From positions 90,533,756 to 90,597,755 of the forward strand of contig OX104112.1 of NCBI GenBank assembly GCA_944474755.1: 64,000 nt of DNA, in the 5' to 3' direction. The translations under genes and the position numbers were made by a program. A model generated the notes under the pieces. It had not been told where the DNA came from and made no database searches. It saw only the letters and a program-made list of their open reading frames with translations. Positions 25,390 through 36,859 of the stretch are shown one piece after another (the stretch's first letter is position 1; every line of letters starts with the position of its first letter). This DNA is from Limnoperna fortunei. Lineage: Eukaryota > Mollusca > Bivalvia > Mytilida > Modiolidae.

Positions 25390-26036
25390 TTGTGAGCAAT
25401 GCTCACCATTGATACCCCCCGCTCACAATTACTTTGAAAATTCAGGTGTTCTTAATTATGATCTTTTTCTATGGGAAACCCCAAATATCATTCCGATCAA
25501 AATGTTAAATATCTCCTGCACAATGGCATTATGTGACATGGATTCTGTGTAAGTTTCATCAAATTCCATTCAGTGGTGTAGGAGGAGTTGCACATTAGAG
25601 ATGAGGACCCCCTTAGGTCAATGACAAAGTCCATGTTTTTTTATGGGAAACCCCAAATATCATTCCGATCAAAATGTTTAATATCTGCTGAACAATAGCA
25701 CTATGTGACAAGGATTCTGTTTAAGTTTCATTAAATTCCATTCAGTGGTGTAGGAGGAGTTGCACATAGGAGATAGGGACCCCATTAGGTCAATGACAAA
25801 GTCCATGTTGTTCTATGGGAAACCCCAAATAACATTCCGATCAAATTGTTTAATATCTCCTGCACAATGGCACAATGTAACAAAGATAGTCTGTGTAAGT
25901 TTCATCAAATTCCATTCAGTGGTGTAGGAGGAGTTGCAAATAAGAGAAAGTGTAAGGGATGGACAAACGGGCAGACGGACGGACACCATGATCACTATAT
26001 ATAACCCCCGCTTTTCAAGCGGGGGGTATAACAAGG
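25390..26036. mobile_element. MITE-like element with GATACCCCCCGC ends and three internal units
   Basis: The left part contains 'ttgataccccccgctcacaa' and the right end 'aagcggggggtataacaag', giving an inverted GATACCCCCCGC / GCGGGGGGTATA pair. The right end also forms a local hairpin ('cccccgcttttcaagcgggg'). Inside are three copies of a unit of roughly 180 bp: 'gtcaatgacaaagtccatgt', 'gggaaaccccaaatatcatt', 'ccattcagtggtgtaggagg'. Confidence 0.8.
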
Positions 26037-26090
26037 AAAAGTTTTCTGGTGAAAGAAAGTCTTCAAACCATAACAATAAGTCCTCCAACC

Positions 26091-28070
26091 TTACTGTGGG
26101 CAGGGTGTGCTAGACTCCAACCTAACTGTGGGCAGGGTGTGCCAGCCTCCAACCTTACCGCTGGCAGGGTGTGCTAGACTCCAACCATATTGTGGTCAGG
26201 GTGTACCAGCCTCCAACCTTACCGCTGGCAGGGTGTGCTAGACTTCAACCATATTGTGGTCAGGGTGTGCTAGACTCCAACCATATTGTGGGCAGGGTGT
26301 GCTAGACTCCAACCTTACTGCGGGCAGGGTGTGCTAGACTCCAACCATATTGTGGTGAGGGTGTGCTAGACTCCAACCATATTGTGGTCAGGGTGTGCTA
26401 GACTCCAACCTTATTGTGGTCAGGGTGTGCTAGACTCCAACCATATTGTGGTCAGGGTGTGCTAGACTCCAACCTTACTGCGGGCAGGGTGTGCTAGACT
26501 CCAACCATATTGTGGTCAGGGTGTGCTAGACTCCAACCTTATTGTGGTCAGGGTGTGCTATACTCCAACCTTATTGTGGTCAGGGTGTGCTAGACTCCAA
26601 CCATATTGTGGTGAGGGTGTGCTAGACTCCAACCATATTGTGGTCAGGGTGTGCTAGACTCCAACCATATTGTGGTCAGGGTGTGCTAGACTCCAACCAT
26701 ATTGTGGGCAGGGTGTGCTAGACTCCAACCTTATTGTGGGCAGTGTGTGCTAGACTCCAACCTTATTGTGGGCAGGGTGTGCTAGACTCCAACCTTATTG
26801 TGGGCAGGGTGTGCTAGACTCCAACCATATTGTGGTGAGGGTGTGCTATACTCCAACCTTATTGTGGTCAGGGTGTGCTAGACTCCAACCTTACTGCGGG
26901 CAGGGTGTGCTAGACTCCAACCATATTGTGGGCAGGGTGTGCTAGACTCCAACCTTATTGTGGGCAGTGTGTGCTAGACTCCAACCTTATTGTGGTCAGG
27001 GTGTGCTAGACTCCAACCTTATTGTGGTCAGGGTGTGCTATACTCCAACCTTATTGTGGTCAGGGTGTGCTAGACTCCAACCTTACTGCAGGCAGGGTGT
27101 GCTCGACTCCAACCCTATTGTGGGCAGGGTGTGCTAGACTCCAACCTTATTGTGGGCAGTGTGTGCTAGACTCCAACCATATTGTGGTCAGGGTGTGCTA
27201 GACTCCAACCTTATTGTGGTCAGGGTGTGCTATACTCCAACCTTACTGCGGGCAGGGTGTGCTAGACTCCAACCATATTGTGGTGAGGGTGTGCTAGACT
27301 CCAACCATATTGTGGTCAGGGTGTGCTAGACTCCAACCTTACTGCAGGCAGGGTGTGCTCGACTCCAACCCTATTGTGGGCAGGGTGTGCTAGACTCCAA
27401 CCTTATTGTGGGCAGTGTGTGCTAGACTCCAACCATATTGTGGTCAGGGTGTGCTAGACTCCAACCTTATTGTGGTCAGGGTGTGCTATACTCCAACCTT
27501 ACTGCGGGCAGGGTGTGCTAGACTCCAACCATATTGTGGTGAGGGTGTGCTAGACTCCAACCATATTGTGGTCAGGGTGTGCTAGACTCCAACCTTATTG
27601 TGGGCAGGGTGTGCTAGACTCCAACCTTATTGTGGGCAGGGTGTGCTAGACTCCAACCTTACTGCGGGCAGGGTGTGCTAGACTCCAACCATATTGTGGT
27701 CAGGGTGTGCTAGACTCCAACCTTATTGTGGGCAGGGTGTGCTAGACTCCAACCTTATTGTGGGCAGGGTGTGCTAGACTCCAACCTTACTGCGGGCAGG
27801 GTGTGCTAGACTCCAACCATATTGTGGTCAGGGTGTGCTAGACTCCAACCTTACTGCGGGCAGGGTGTGCTAGACTCCAACCTTATTGTGGTGAGGGTGT
27901 GCTAGACTCCAACCATATTGTGGTCAGGGTGTGCTAGACTCCAACCTTATTGTGGTCAGGGTGTGCTAGACTCCAACCATATTGTGGTCAGGGTGTGCTA
28001 GACTCCAACCTTACTGCGGGCAGGGTGTGCTAGACTCCAACCATATTGTGGGCAGGGTGTGCCAGCCTCC
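26091..28070 (+). repeat. 32-bp minisatellite grown from a SINE interior, about 60 units
   Basis: The unit is 'gtgggcagggtgtgctagac' + 'tccaaccttatt', matching the SINE segment just after the B box (compare 'tgcgggcagagcgtgctaga' near 59,747). The right edge passes directly into a normal SINE tail (28,070-28,180), so the array sits inside a SINE whose head has been lost. Recurrent variants (tgcgggc, tgtggtc, tgtggtg, ccatatt, ctatact) form higher-order blocks: the 'actgcaggcag' plus 'gctcgactccaaccctattg' variant occurs at 27,085 and again 256 bp (8 units) later at 27,341. Confidence 0.93.
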
Positions 28071-28185
28071 AACCTTTATTGACAATGTTGCAAGTTTTCA
28101 TGCCAAAGGTCATTGCTTTCACCAGGTACTCTGGCTTACCTTGACAAAAAATGGACACCATGATATAGCTTAATATTTGCTGACA
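28071..28185 (+). repeat. SINE tail downstream of the 32-bp array
   Basis: 'attgacaatgttgcaagttt', 'ccaggtactctggcttacc', 'aaaaatggacaccatgatat' and 'agctt' follow the order of the SINE's 3' half. Confidence 0.85.
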
Positions 28186-31100
28186 ATTCTGTTAAACCTA
28201 AAGCAAACAAGAAGTAATTTTGATTTGTTTCTAAACATGAAATATTTCAATTTGATTTATTTCTGATTAGTGACTTCTGAGACAGATACTACATGTATTT
28301 ATATAGCATACAAGTAATTAACCATCAACCCAAATGATAAGAAACATGATAACAAAAGATAAAAGCAAATATATGCTGAGATGAAAGAGAAAATTGGTTC
28401 TCTGATTTTTATGAACTATTTTTTGGGGAGATTTTTCTCAATAATAAATTCTTTTTTTAAAGAGGGTAACACAGTTAGTTTACAAAAACTTATCTTCCCT
28501 GAGGCCCTCATTAGAACAACTTATTAAACAAAAGCAGATTAAAATAGAATATTACAATGTGTGTTCATACTACAGGACTTTAGACAATTTGATCATAATA
28601 ACATATATATTGTACAGAACATTGGTATGGTTTGAGACACTGTCTAGCAATAATCTTATTTGTGTAAAAAGTTCTTTATTTTTGTTTTAAAAAGGTTGTT
28701 GTTTGCTACATTATGAAACTCAAAGGTAAATCATTCCACAATACTGAACCAGAATATAAAAATGAGTGTTTGTATAATTCAATATAAGGTTTGGGAACGA
28801 ATAATTTTTCTATCGCATTATTACGTAATTGGGGTAGGGATTGTCAGAAAACTTAAACATATTTTTGAGGTAAATTGGTGTTAATGATTTTATGCATCAG
28901 CAAATATTTATGATATTTTATTCTCATGTCAACAGCTGCAGTCATCCATCCTAGTTGTTTAAATAGAGGTTCTGATGGTGCTAATGGGTCAATAAATGTG
29001 ATAGTTTGTTGAAAAGTACAACTTCCAACTTATAGAGTATTCTCAACCCCATTAATATTTTAATTAATGTGACTTTCAATGCAGCCAACCCCACTCCTCT
29101 TTTGAAAGAGTTCTAGAGAAGCTATTCATGATTATTTATAACACAAATTATGTTGTTATATTCAAAAGTTTATTAAAAATGAAAAAAAGACAGTTGTGAC
29201 TAGATAAAAATTGAATGATCACTTTACTTCTAAATATTAGCAAGCAGTTTTCAGATATATTCCTTACCAAAAAAGTTCAGAAATAAAAAAGAGATTGGGA
29301 GATGGGACAGTCCAGAGTAATGACAGTTGGGAAGAAACAGAGAATTTTGCCTATTATAGCTGCAACAATGGGCCTTTTTTTTTAAATTCAAAATCTAAAA
29401 TTGGACTTGTCTTGCATCACACTCAACAACTATGATCCAAGACCAAGCTGTCTTATAAAACCCTTACAACCCTTGAATTGAGGGCATAAGCCACCAATTA
29501 AAGTGCTAGTCAACCTTATAGGTTAAAGCCATATGATACCTGCACTGGTAATGTTTAAATGAAACTTTCAGCAATATCAGGCAACCTTAGGTTGACTTGA
29601 TTATTCGTCTGATGGTTTTTTTATAAGGAAAGTGTAGTGTTAACAATTGAAACAGTGAATGGCACAAGTTGCGCAGTTTTATTAGGTAATGCTTTTTATT
29701 TCTGCACTCTTCAAAAGTGTCCGAAGAAATTTACTATGGACACACATTCATATACACTCAGTGACATTTTTTTTATTCCTGTGCCTAGCTTTCATAAACT
29801 TCACCTGTATTTATTAATTTGTCTACAGCAAATTAAAAATTGAAAATGTCATTGAGACATATTTCAAAATAGAAAATTACTCGTTTTTTATTGGTCTAAA
29901 GCTTGCTTTTAGATTTTCTCAAGTCAATCGTAACTTTAATTAGAGTTAAACCTTAGAAACCAGTAAAGACATCACAATTAGAAACTTTTTTTCTGTCCAT
30001 AATGGTTTCCACAGTGTAATTTTTTTTTAAGTGCTCTTTTTTAAGTCTTTTGTCATTAACGAAAGCATTTGAAAATTGACGATTAATTCCAAAATCAATT
30101 TCGTCACTTGAACTTCAACAAATATAAAAATTGTGCAGATACAAAATCATTGTATAATGTGTAAAACCTCATATTTATGACCCCAAGCCAATTAACAGAA
30201 ATTTTATTGACTTTATCTTGATTCTCGACACAGAAGGAGTCAATGTTTTTACAGGTAAGAGAGTGGTGCTCCTGGTCAATGATAATACATGAACAAAAGT
30301 GTCCTATATACGTTTCTGATGCACACAGACTTCCACCTTTTGATTGGAAACTTTCTAATATATATACAAATAATTGCCTTTCATTCAAATGATCTTTTTT
30401 AGCCAAGGTAGCCATTTTGGTTGGCGGCCAGTTTTGTTAAAAATCAAAATTTAAGGTTTTAATTGATTTTAAGTAAAAGGAGAATATTTAAAAGTAAACA
30501 ACAATACAAGAAAAATAGTTATTTTAGGGCAATAGGTTCTATATAAGTAGTAAGCTAATCAGTTTAGTTATGTTGACATTTTTATAGATTTAAAAAGTGT
30601 GGTCTTGTGACAAATATATACATAAGTTGTATTGTCTCTATAAAGTACATAACATATACCATTAAGAGTAACAGCTGCAGACTACAACTTGTATTAAAAC
30701 AGATTCTTTAGTAATATCAATCTTTGAAGACTTTTGCAGTTTTGAAAAAATTTGAACATAAAATTAAACATAATATTCGTAACATCAAAATTTTAAAGAA
30801 ATTTTCGTGTTCCTCAATACACTAAACCTTGTGGTGCCTAGATCATGGAGATTGTCCTAATTGTATACTTTTTATTCTATTTATTCTCATAATATGATTT
30901 GTGATACATTAGCAATTTCTAACATCATGCTATTCCAAGGAAAATCAGACTCCAGCGTCTCACAAAATCCCCAGCTGAGTCTGAGTTTGAATTCTTTGTT
31001 TTGGCCAATCAAAACAAGAGAAAATTTTCATGTTACCATGAAAAAAGAGGAAAAATCTGATTTACTTTAGTTTGAATAGGTACATCCGAGTTTGGCTTAT

Positions 31101-31744
31101 CATAGTAGAAAGGGTGTGTGACGATTAGATACAATTTTTTTAAGTGGATTTTATTATTTGAGGCAATAAATGACTCCATGACCTCCATTACAGAGAAGAG
31201 ATATAAAACTGGCAAACATGTGCACTGATTACAAATTTAAACCACAAATCTAGGTATTATTTCTACATTGTAGTGTATTTAATGTTAGACAATGTACTAG
31301 TGCTGTAATTTTTTGCTTCAAAATCCACTGATCTTCTTTTTGTATGTGTAAAGCACATATTTTTAAAGCCAGATGCACATGTAAGCAATGGATGTTTTTG
31401 GTTCCAGTCTGTGTATTATATTAAAAATTAACTAGACTTTTTTTTAATTCTTCAATTGGAAAAAGGGTTCATGTTTAATACATATATGCCCATTTTACAC
31501 ACCAAAAAGGGAGTATTACACACAATTCAGTCAAATAATTCAATCACATGTAAAATCACAGGATTGGATGCAAATTGTAACCATCAAAATACCATATTCC
31601 ACAGTAATTTTAAAAACATCTTACAGAAAATCTCTCAAAGCCATTCTTAATAGGTTTGACTCCAATGCGTGGGGCCAAATGTGTTGACAAATTAAACAAG
31701 TGTGGATAGTATTGCACAGGCAATACTAAGTCCCATACCAGCAA
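28186..31744. other. AT-rich non-coding stretch, nothing firmly recognised
   Basis: Lies 3' of the last TMX3 exon found. I searched it on minus for the expected next TMX3 exons and found none I could defend. Several frames of 60-103 codons occur without domain resemblance. Confidence 0.35.
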
Positions 31745-32270
31745 ATATAGTTTTCTAAGTGTAGGGGCAATAATTTCATTAAATATCATTGGAAGGAACC
31801 CCATTCAAACTTGTTCTCTTACTCATTTTGGTAGACTCACATCAGCGCAATATCTGCAAGTTATTAGAAAAAAAGTCTGGAAAACTGTTGTTATTATTTA
31901 GAAATTGTTTGAATTCCAAGGGCCATTATTTCATTAAAAATCATTGGACCCCAACAATATTCAAACTGAAATGTAACCCACTGATTGACAAGTATAATAA
32001 ATATCAGCTCAATATCTGCAAGCATTTAGAAAAAGTCATGAAAATTGTTATTTTTTTAGAAGTTTGCTAAGCCAGGTGTTAAAATTCTTCAAAAATCACT
32101 GCACCAGAAAATATTCAAACTAGATCTGTAACTTATCATGGTTGACTCATATCCCAGATATCAGCTCAATATTTGCAAGCATTTAGAAAAAAGTCTGGAA
32201 AACCTGTGTGACCGATTGACAGAGTGCAAACCTATAATTCCCTCCGGCAAAGCAGGTAGTGGACTAAAAA
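31745..32270. repeat. Interspersed repeat with three diverged internal units
   Basis: Three units of about 170 bp share 'atttcattaaaaatcattgg', 'tatcagctcaatatctgcaa' and 'gcatttagaaaaaagtctgg'. The right end has 'cctccggcaaagcaggtagt'. It is built like the other elements here (unit array plus a unique end), but I could not define terminal repeats. Confidence 0.65.
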
Positions 32271-33257
32271 AAATATTGCAATGTGAACATTTGCAATTGA
32301 TGATATTTAGTTAATTATATACATTCTGTTCCCAAAAAATGTTTGATTTCAACAACTTTAAATTCAATGGAAAAAAATCTATTGAAGAATCCAGCAATTT
32401 TTAAAATATTTGATAAATTCTTATAAAAGGCTAAATAATATGAATATAGGATCAATGTGAGCATTGCACTTGTATAATTCAAGATGCTACATCCGAGCAC
32501 GCTAACAGTGGTTCTGCATTCCACAGTGTCATATGATGTATTTCACAATGTATTGATGATGTCATATAAATGTCATACAATTGTCATTTTTTTAATTTTT
32601 CTTGGGATTGCAGAGCTACTATCTCAAATAGGTTTGTTCACATGGATCACAAAACCTATTTTTTTACACATGTATGTTACCGAATACCTCACACCTGCCA
32701 TGCTCCCTATTTGTCCTTTAATTTATAAAATAAATTTAGATTCAAAATAACAAAAAAAAAACCTCAGAAAAAATTTAGGAGAAAAGCTTAATTTTCTGTT
32801 GGTTGTATTCTGAATCAAACAGTTTGATAATTTCTGGATCAGGATCGATTGAAGTAATAATTTGAGATGTTCTTTAGTAAAGAATAATGAAAATCTGGTT
32901 TTTTTTAACATTTTACATGAAATTGTCCAACATTTTAAGAAATTCTTTTAAAAAGACATAAAACCAAACTGTTTTATATACACACATATGATTTTTTTTA
33001 CTGATGAAGAAGAATTTTTGTCCATGGAAAATATGAAAATATACGGCCAGTTATTCACAGGTCAATCAAATATATAAGGTTTTTTGTTTTCATACATTAC
33101 TTTGATCAAGTTAATTTTGCAGAACAATAATAAACATATGCAATTCTGAATTTAAGAACATTTTTAACACCTATAATTCAAACGTCTTCAAAAAATGTCG
33201 GTCAAAATACATCAGCAAGCATGGTTAAAGGGAGATAATAAAAACATGCTTACTTAC
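32271..33257. other. TMX3 downstream intron or flank, AT-rich, nothing recognised
   Basis: Follows the donor of the last recognised TMX3 exon on minus. No further exon was identified. Confidence 0.4.
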
Positions 33258-33432
33258 CTAGAATTAACTTTTTCTTTTTCTTTATCATTTTCATCAATGG
33301 CAACCATAACTAGTGTCTTTCCCATTTCAGCAACATCATTTATGTTTCCCCCTGACACCAAAGGGAAGGCTGGATACCTCTCTCCATTTATCCAGGATTC
33401 TAATGAGGCTTTTGTTGGTAGATCATCAGGTG
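33258..33432 (-). CDS. TMX3: TMX3-like exon 8 (last exon found)
   Basis: 175 bp, acceptor 'gcatag' before 33,432 and donor 'gtaagt' from 33,257. The leading CA completes an Ala codon from the preceding exon; the trailing AG awaits one base. It encodes APDDLPTKASLESWINGERY and then a stretch ending EMGKTLVMVAIDENDKEKEK. This corresponds to the vertebrate TMX3 segment with 'SWINRERF' and 'LVALAVIDEKN' (third thioredoxin-like domain, no active site). The next exon, with the rest of that domain and the membrane segment, is not visible to the left. Confidence 0.88.
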
Positions 33433-33981
33433 CTATGCAAGTCATTGGAGGAAAAGACCAAAAGTTTTAATTCCACAAACATATTTTATCATTTTTTGCA
33501 TCAAAATGTAAAACATGTTATAGTGTAGTACATATATCATATTTTGGTGTATAAAAGCATGCATTCGTCTAAAATATAATTCTAAAGCTATGTCTGCTTA
33601 ATGTATAAGATCAAGTACTGTAAATTCAGAAATTTTTGCAATGTTTTTATTAATGCAAATAATGCGATTGTTCTATGATCGCAATAATTAAACCTCTCAA
33701 TTCTACTTTCGTGTATCCATGGACAGAATTACTCAACCTATCGTGCATACATAAACCATCTTGAACACTATAATTAATTGTACACATAATTGATTTCTCT
33801 TTGATGTAAACAAATAACCGTTTCAGTACCCACGCTGAACCTCAATATACACACACATCACCTCATTGTGAAACACTCGTGACTAGTGTTCTGATCTTCA
33901 AAAAAGGTCAATCACTTTTGAAAATGAAATGTGTATTTCATTTGGTGTAGAACAATTTTTTACAGACAACATTTAACAAAC

Positions 33982-34936
33982 TAGAGGCTCCCAGGAGCCT
34001 GTATCGCTCACCTGAACCTGAAACCAAACAACCCTTTTTTATCCAGCTTTTCTTTGCTATAAGGAATTGCCCAACACTTCTGCGAAAATCATTAATTTTG
34101 ACATTTTAAGGGAAATAACTCCTATAAGTATAAGGAGGAGCTTTTGATGCTTAGAGGGAGAAGGGAGGTTCACTTCAAATTTGCTGTACCTGTTATACTT
34201 TTTTAACTATCCCTTTTTTTAATTTTTTCTATTTAAAGCCAACGTAGCTATGTAGGTAGTCAGGTGTCATGATTTGCACAATTTTGGTAGAGGACGTCCT
34301 AAAGATGATGTGTGCAATGTTTCAAAGCAGTCCTTTCATTGGTTAAAGAGGAGAAGATTTTGTAAAATCAAGTAAAATTGATTAAAAAAATGTTCAAGGA
34401 GAATAATTCCTAAATGGTTCATCAGACAATCTTGACCCTTAAGTCATTTTTGTAGCCCTCATAGAGCAGAACAATTAAGCAATGCTTACTTTTTCTCTAG
34501 TTCTAATAATTTTCAAGATTTTGAGGCAAAAATCATCAATTTTGACAATTAAAGGGCAATAACTCCTACAAGGAGTCATCATACAACTTTGACCCAATGG
34601 AGTGTTTTGTAGAGCTCTAGATGCTGAAGATGGAACGTCTCTTCGGTTTTCCTGTATCTGTTATACTTTTTGAACTATAAGCAAAAAACTGTATTTTGAC
34701 CCCCCCCTCTTCTATTTTTAGCCATGGCGGCCATGTTGGTTGTTCTGAGGCCATGATTTGTGCAAACTTGGTAGAGGACATTTTACTGATGATGTGTGCA
34801 AAGTTTTAAAGCAATCCTTTCAGTGGTTTTGGAGGAGAAGATTTTTTAAGAAAAGTTAACTACGACGAAGACGACGACGATGACGGACGCCGAGTGATGG
34901 CAATAGCTCACTTGACCCTCACTTATCAGGTGAGCT
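33982..34936. mobile_element. Inverted-repeat element with GCTCACCTGA ends, in a TMX3 intron
   Basis: The left end 'ggctcccaggagcc' (itself palindromic) + 'tgtatcgctcacctga' pairs with right end 'tcaggtgagc'. The interior has two diverged copies of a unit with 'gaggagaagattttgtaa'/'gaggagaagattttttaa' and 'tggtagaggac', and a (GACGAC)n run near the right end. Non-coding. Confidence 0.85.
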
Positions 34937-35144
34937 AAAAACTGACTATTTCTGAGTAATAATTTATTGTTGCTACCTCAGCCAATCGCAAAAATATGAA
35001 CTCGCATTTTTTGAGGGGGTCCCCGAATCGCAATAATAAATGCATGCAATAATTTCTGAATTTACAGTATTAGTTGTTCTTGGTTCAAGGCCATATCTAG
35101 ACTGTTGTCGAAATTCTTCAGACAAAAAAGGGAGTCTTCTAATA

Positions 35145-36306
35145 CAGTAGTCCCCCTCTTATAAGACCACCCCATCTGAGTCATGAAAGTGGTCTTATAA
35201 TGGGGGTGGTCTTTCTTGAGGGGATATACACACACTAACACAGGTTTATAGAGCTTGGTCGGTTGATTAATTAGCAACAAGAACTGTGAAGTGATCAAGA
35301 ATCACACATAATAAATATTTGTATTTTATTATTCAGTATAAATAAAAATAAAAAGAATTCATGCAGTTTTTATCTGTTTAAAATGTGTAATGATAATACA
35401 TGTATAAGAATTCCAAGTCTTCTTATCAGTGAAAGTTTCTGTTCCTGTTTCATCTGCATTATCATTATTTTTATCACTTTTATTGTCTGCCCAGGTTCCA
35501 CTTCGTATTGTATTAAGGTTCCGTTTAGTTTGGAAAAATCCAGGTTTCTCTCTGTTTCCAGTTTCCCAAGTTTTTGACATCGTTTGTTGTAAATTTTGAT
35601 TTATGATTATGTTGGTACATTGTACTATTATCTCCTTGTTGAAATATTCAGTCCTCTTGTAAGAAACCCGATTTCCGTAATACCGAAATCAAACTGATCT
35701 ACAATATCCTACTTGTTTTCACCTTTAATCCAGCTTAAACATCTTTCTTTTACGCGATTTCGACATTTTGTTTACCGGTCGTTGAACTGTTACCGAACTG
35801 GTTTACGACGGTCATACTAAACGCAGAGAAGTGCAGAGAAGTGAAGAGAAGTAGTTAAAAAAATGGTTTATTTGATTAAATAAAGGTTTATTATATATAA
35901 ATATGTTTTATATTGTATACATGAACATAAAGAAGCCCATATTTTTACTAAAAATGTCATTTAGTTGACAATTTCAAGCAGTTGGTCGATGTTTACATAC
36001 GATGTAATTCTCTTCACTTCTCTGCATTTCTCTGCACTTCTCTGCGTTTAGTAGGACCCGTTTACGATAATAAAACCAAATCACGTTCCATTCGAGAATT
36101 CCAAAATAAACATCCGGTCAGTGAAAATGGTCGTTCGTGAGGGGAATTTACGTTGTTGTGTCAAGAAAACGCGGTCGCTGATTGCGTTTGAGGGGTGGTC
36201 GTTCGCGAGAGGTAATTTTACGTTAGAAACACTTAATGCATCAGGGTTTTGGCCGAATGAGGCGGGTGGTCGTCGGCGAGGGGATCGTATAAGAGGGGGA
36301 CTACTG
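35145..36306. mobile_element. TA-flanked MITE with CAGTAGTCCCCCTC ends (copy 2, interrupted)
   Basis: Same termini as 6,527-7,379, flanked by TA (35,143-35,144 and 36,307-36,308). Without the nested insert it is about 903 bp. It lies in the intron between TMX3 exons 7 and 8, its right end only about 70 bp from exon 7. Confidence 0.92.
35809..36059. mobile_element. Nested 251-bp MITE with 8-bp target duplication
   Basis: Long inverted repeats starting (C/G)GGTC(A/C)TACTAAACG and continuing through 'cagagaagtgcagagaa' bracket an AT-rich core. The host sequence 'gtttacga' is duplicated at 35,801-35,808 and 36,060-36,067. The uninterrupted site is visible in copy 1 near 7,163 ('ctggtttacgataata'). 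An 8-bp duplication fits hAT or Merlin elements; GG-type ends lean towards Merlin, which is an inference only. Confidence 0.9.
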
Positions 36307-36378
36307 TAAACAATTGTGCAAAAAGGCTCAATGTTATATAATTAAAGGTTATTTTCCCCTTCCATAAATTGTACATAC

Positions 36379-36445
36379 CTTCATATTCAAAATATTCTGA
36401 ATCTTTAAACACTAAAACTGTTGGATATTTCTTTATCTTGACGTC
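36379..36445 (-). CDS. TMX3: TMX3-like exon 7
   Basis: 67 bp, acceptor 'tgttgtag' and donor 'gtatgt'. It starts in phase 0 and leaves one G. It encodes DVKIKKYPTVLVFKDSEYF plus EYE, corresponding to human TMX3 'MPAVLVFKDETYFVYDEYE'. Confidence 0.9.
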
Positions 36446-36781
36446 CTACAACACATTATGTGACAAATGTATGTATTCTTAATAACATTATAAAACAATA
36501 TGCCTACAACTCCTTTTGATTTGACACTGAAAATGTTATTGGTTAAAGTGTAGATTTTTTGTATCACGCAAATTAGGTTTAAAAGAAAAAAAAATTGATC
36601 TTCATATTATGCAAACAAGGCTGCCAATTGCTGACTATCACACACTACCAGAAACAGACACAACCTTACTACCTCAAAGTTGACATACTAGTGATAAATA
36701 GTATAACTAACTACCACTCAGTTACAGAAGCAGCCGACAGTTATATATCTGGGAACAAGGTATGTTAGGAGTGTCTCTCAC

Positions 36782-36859
36782 CTGTGGTAAAATAGGCTTC
36801 TTCCCTGCATAAAAATACATCTGTACTATAAATCGCTCTGCCACTTCACTATACTTTAC
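36782..36859 (-). CDS. TMX3: TMX3-like exon 6
   Basis: 78 bp (26 codons, phase 0 to 0), acceptor 'attgtag' and donor 'gtgaga'. It encodes VKYSEVAERFIVQMYFYAGK then KPILPQ, matching the TMX3 segment 'EKYIDAASELIVYTYFFSAS'. It lies exactly where a phase-0 exon was required between exons 5 and 7. Confidence 0.9.

Noticed and set aside
30104..30415. Minus-strand frame of 103 codons as a downstream TMX3 exon
   Set aside because: Composition and residues do not match any TMX3 segment, and no fitting splice phase was seen.
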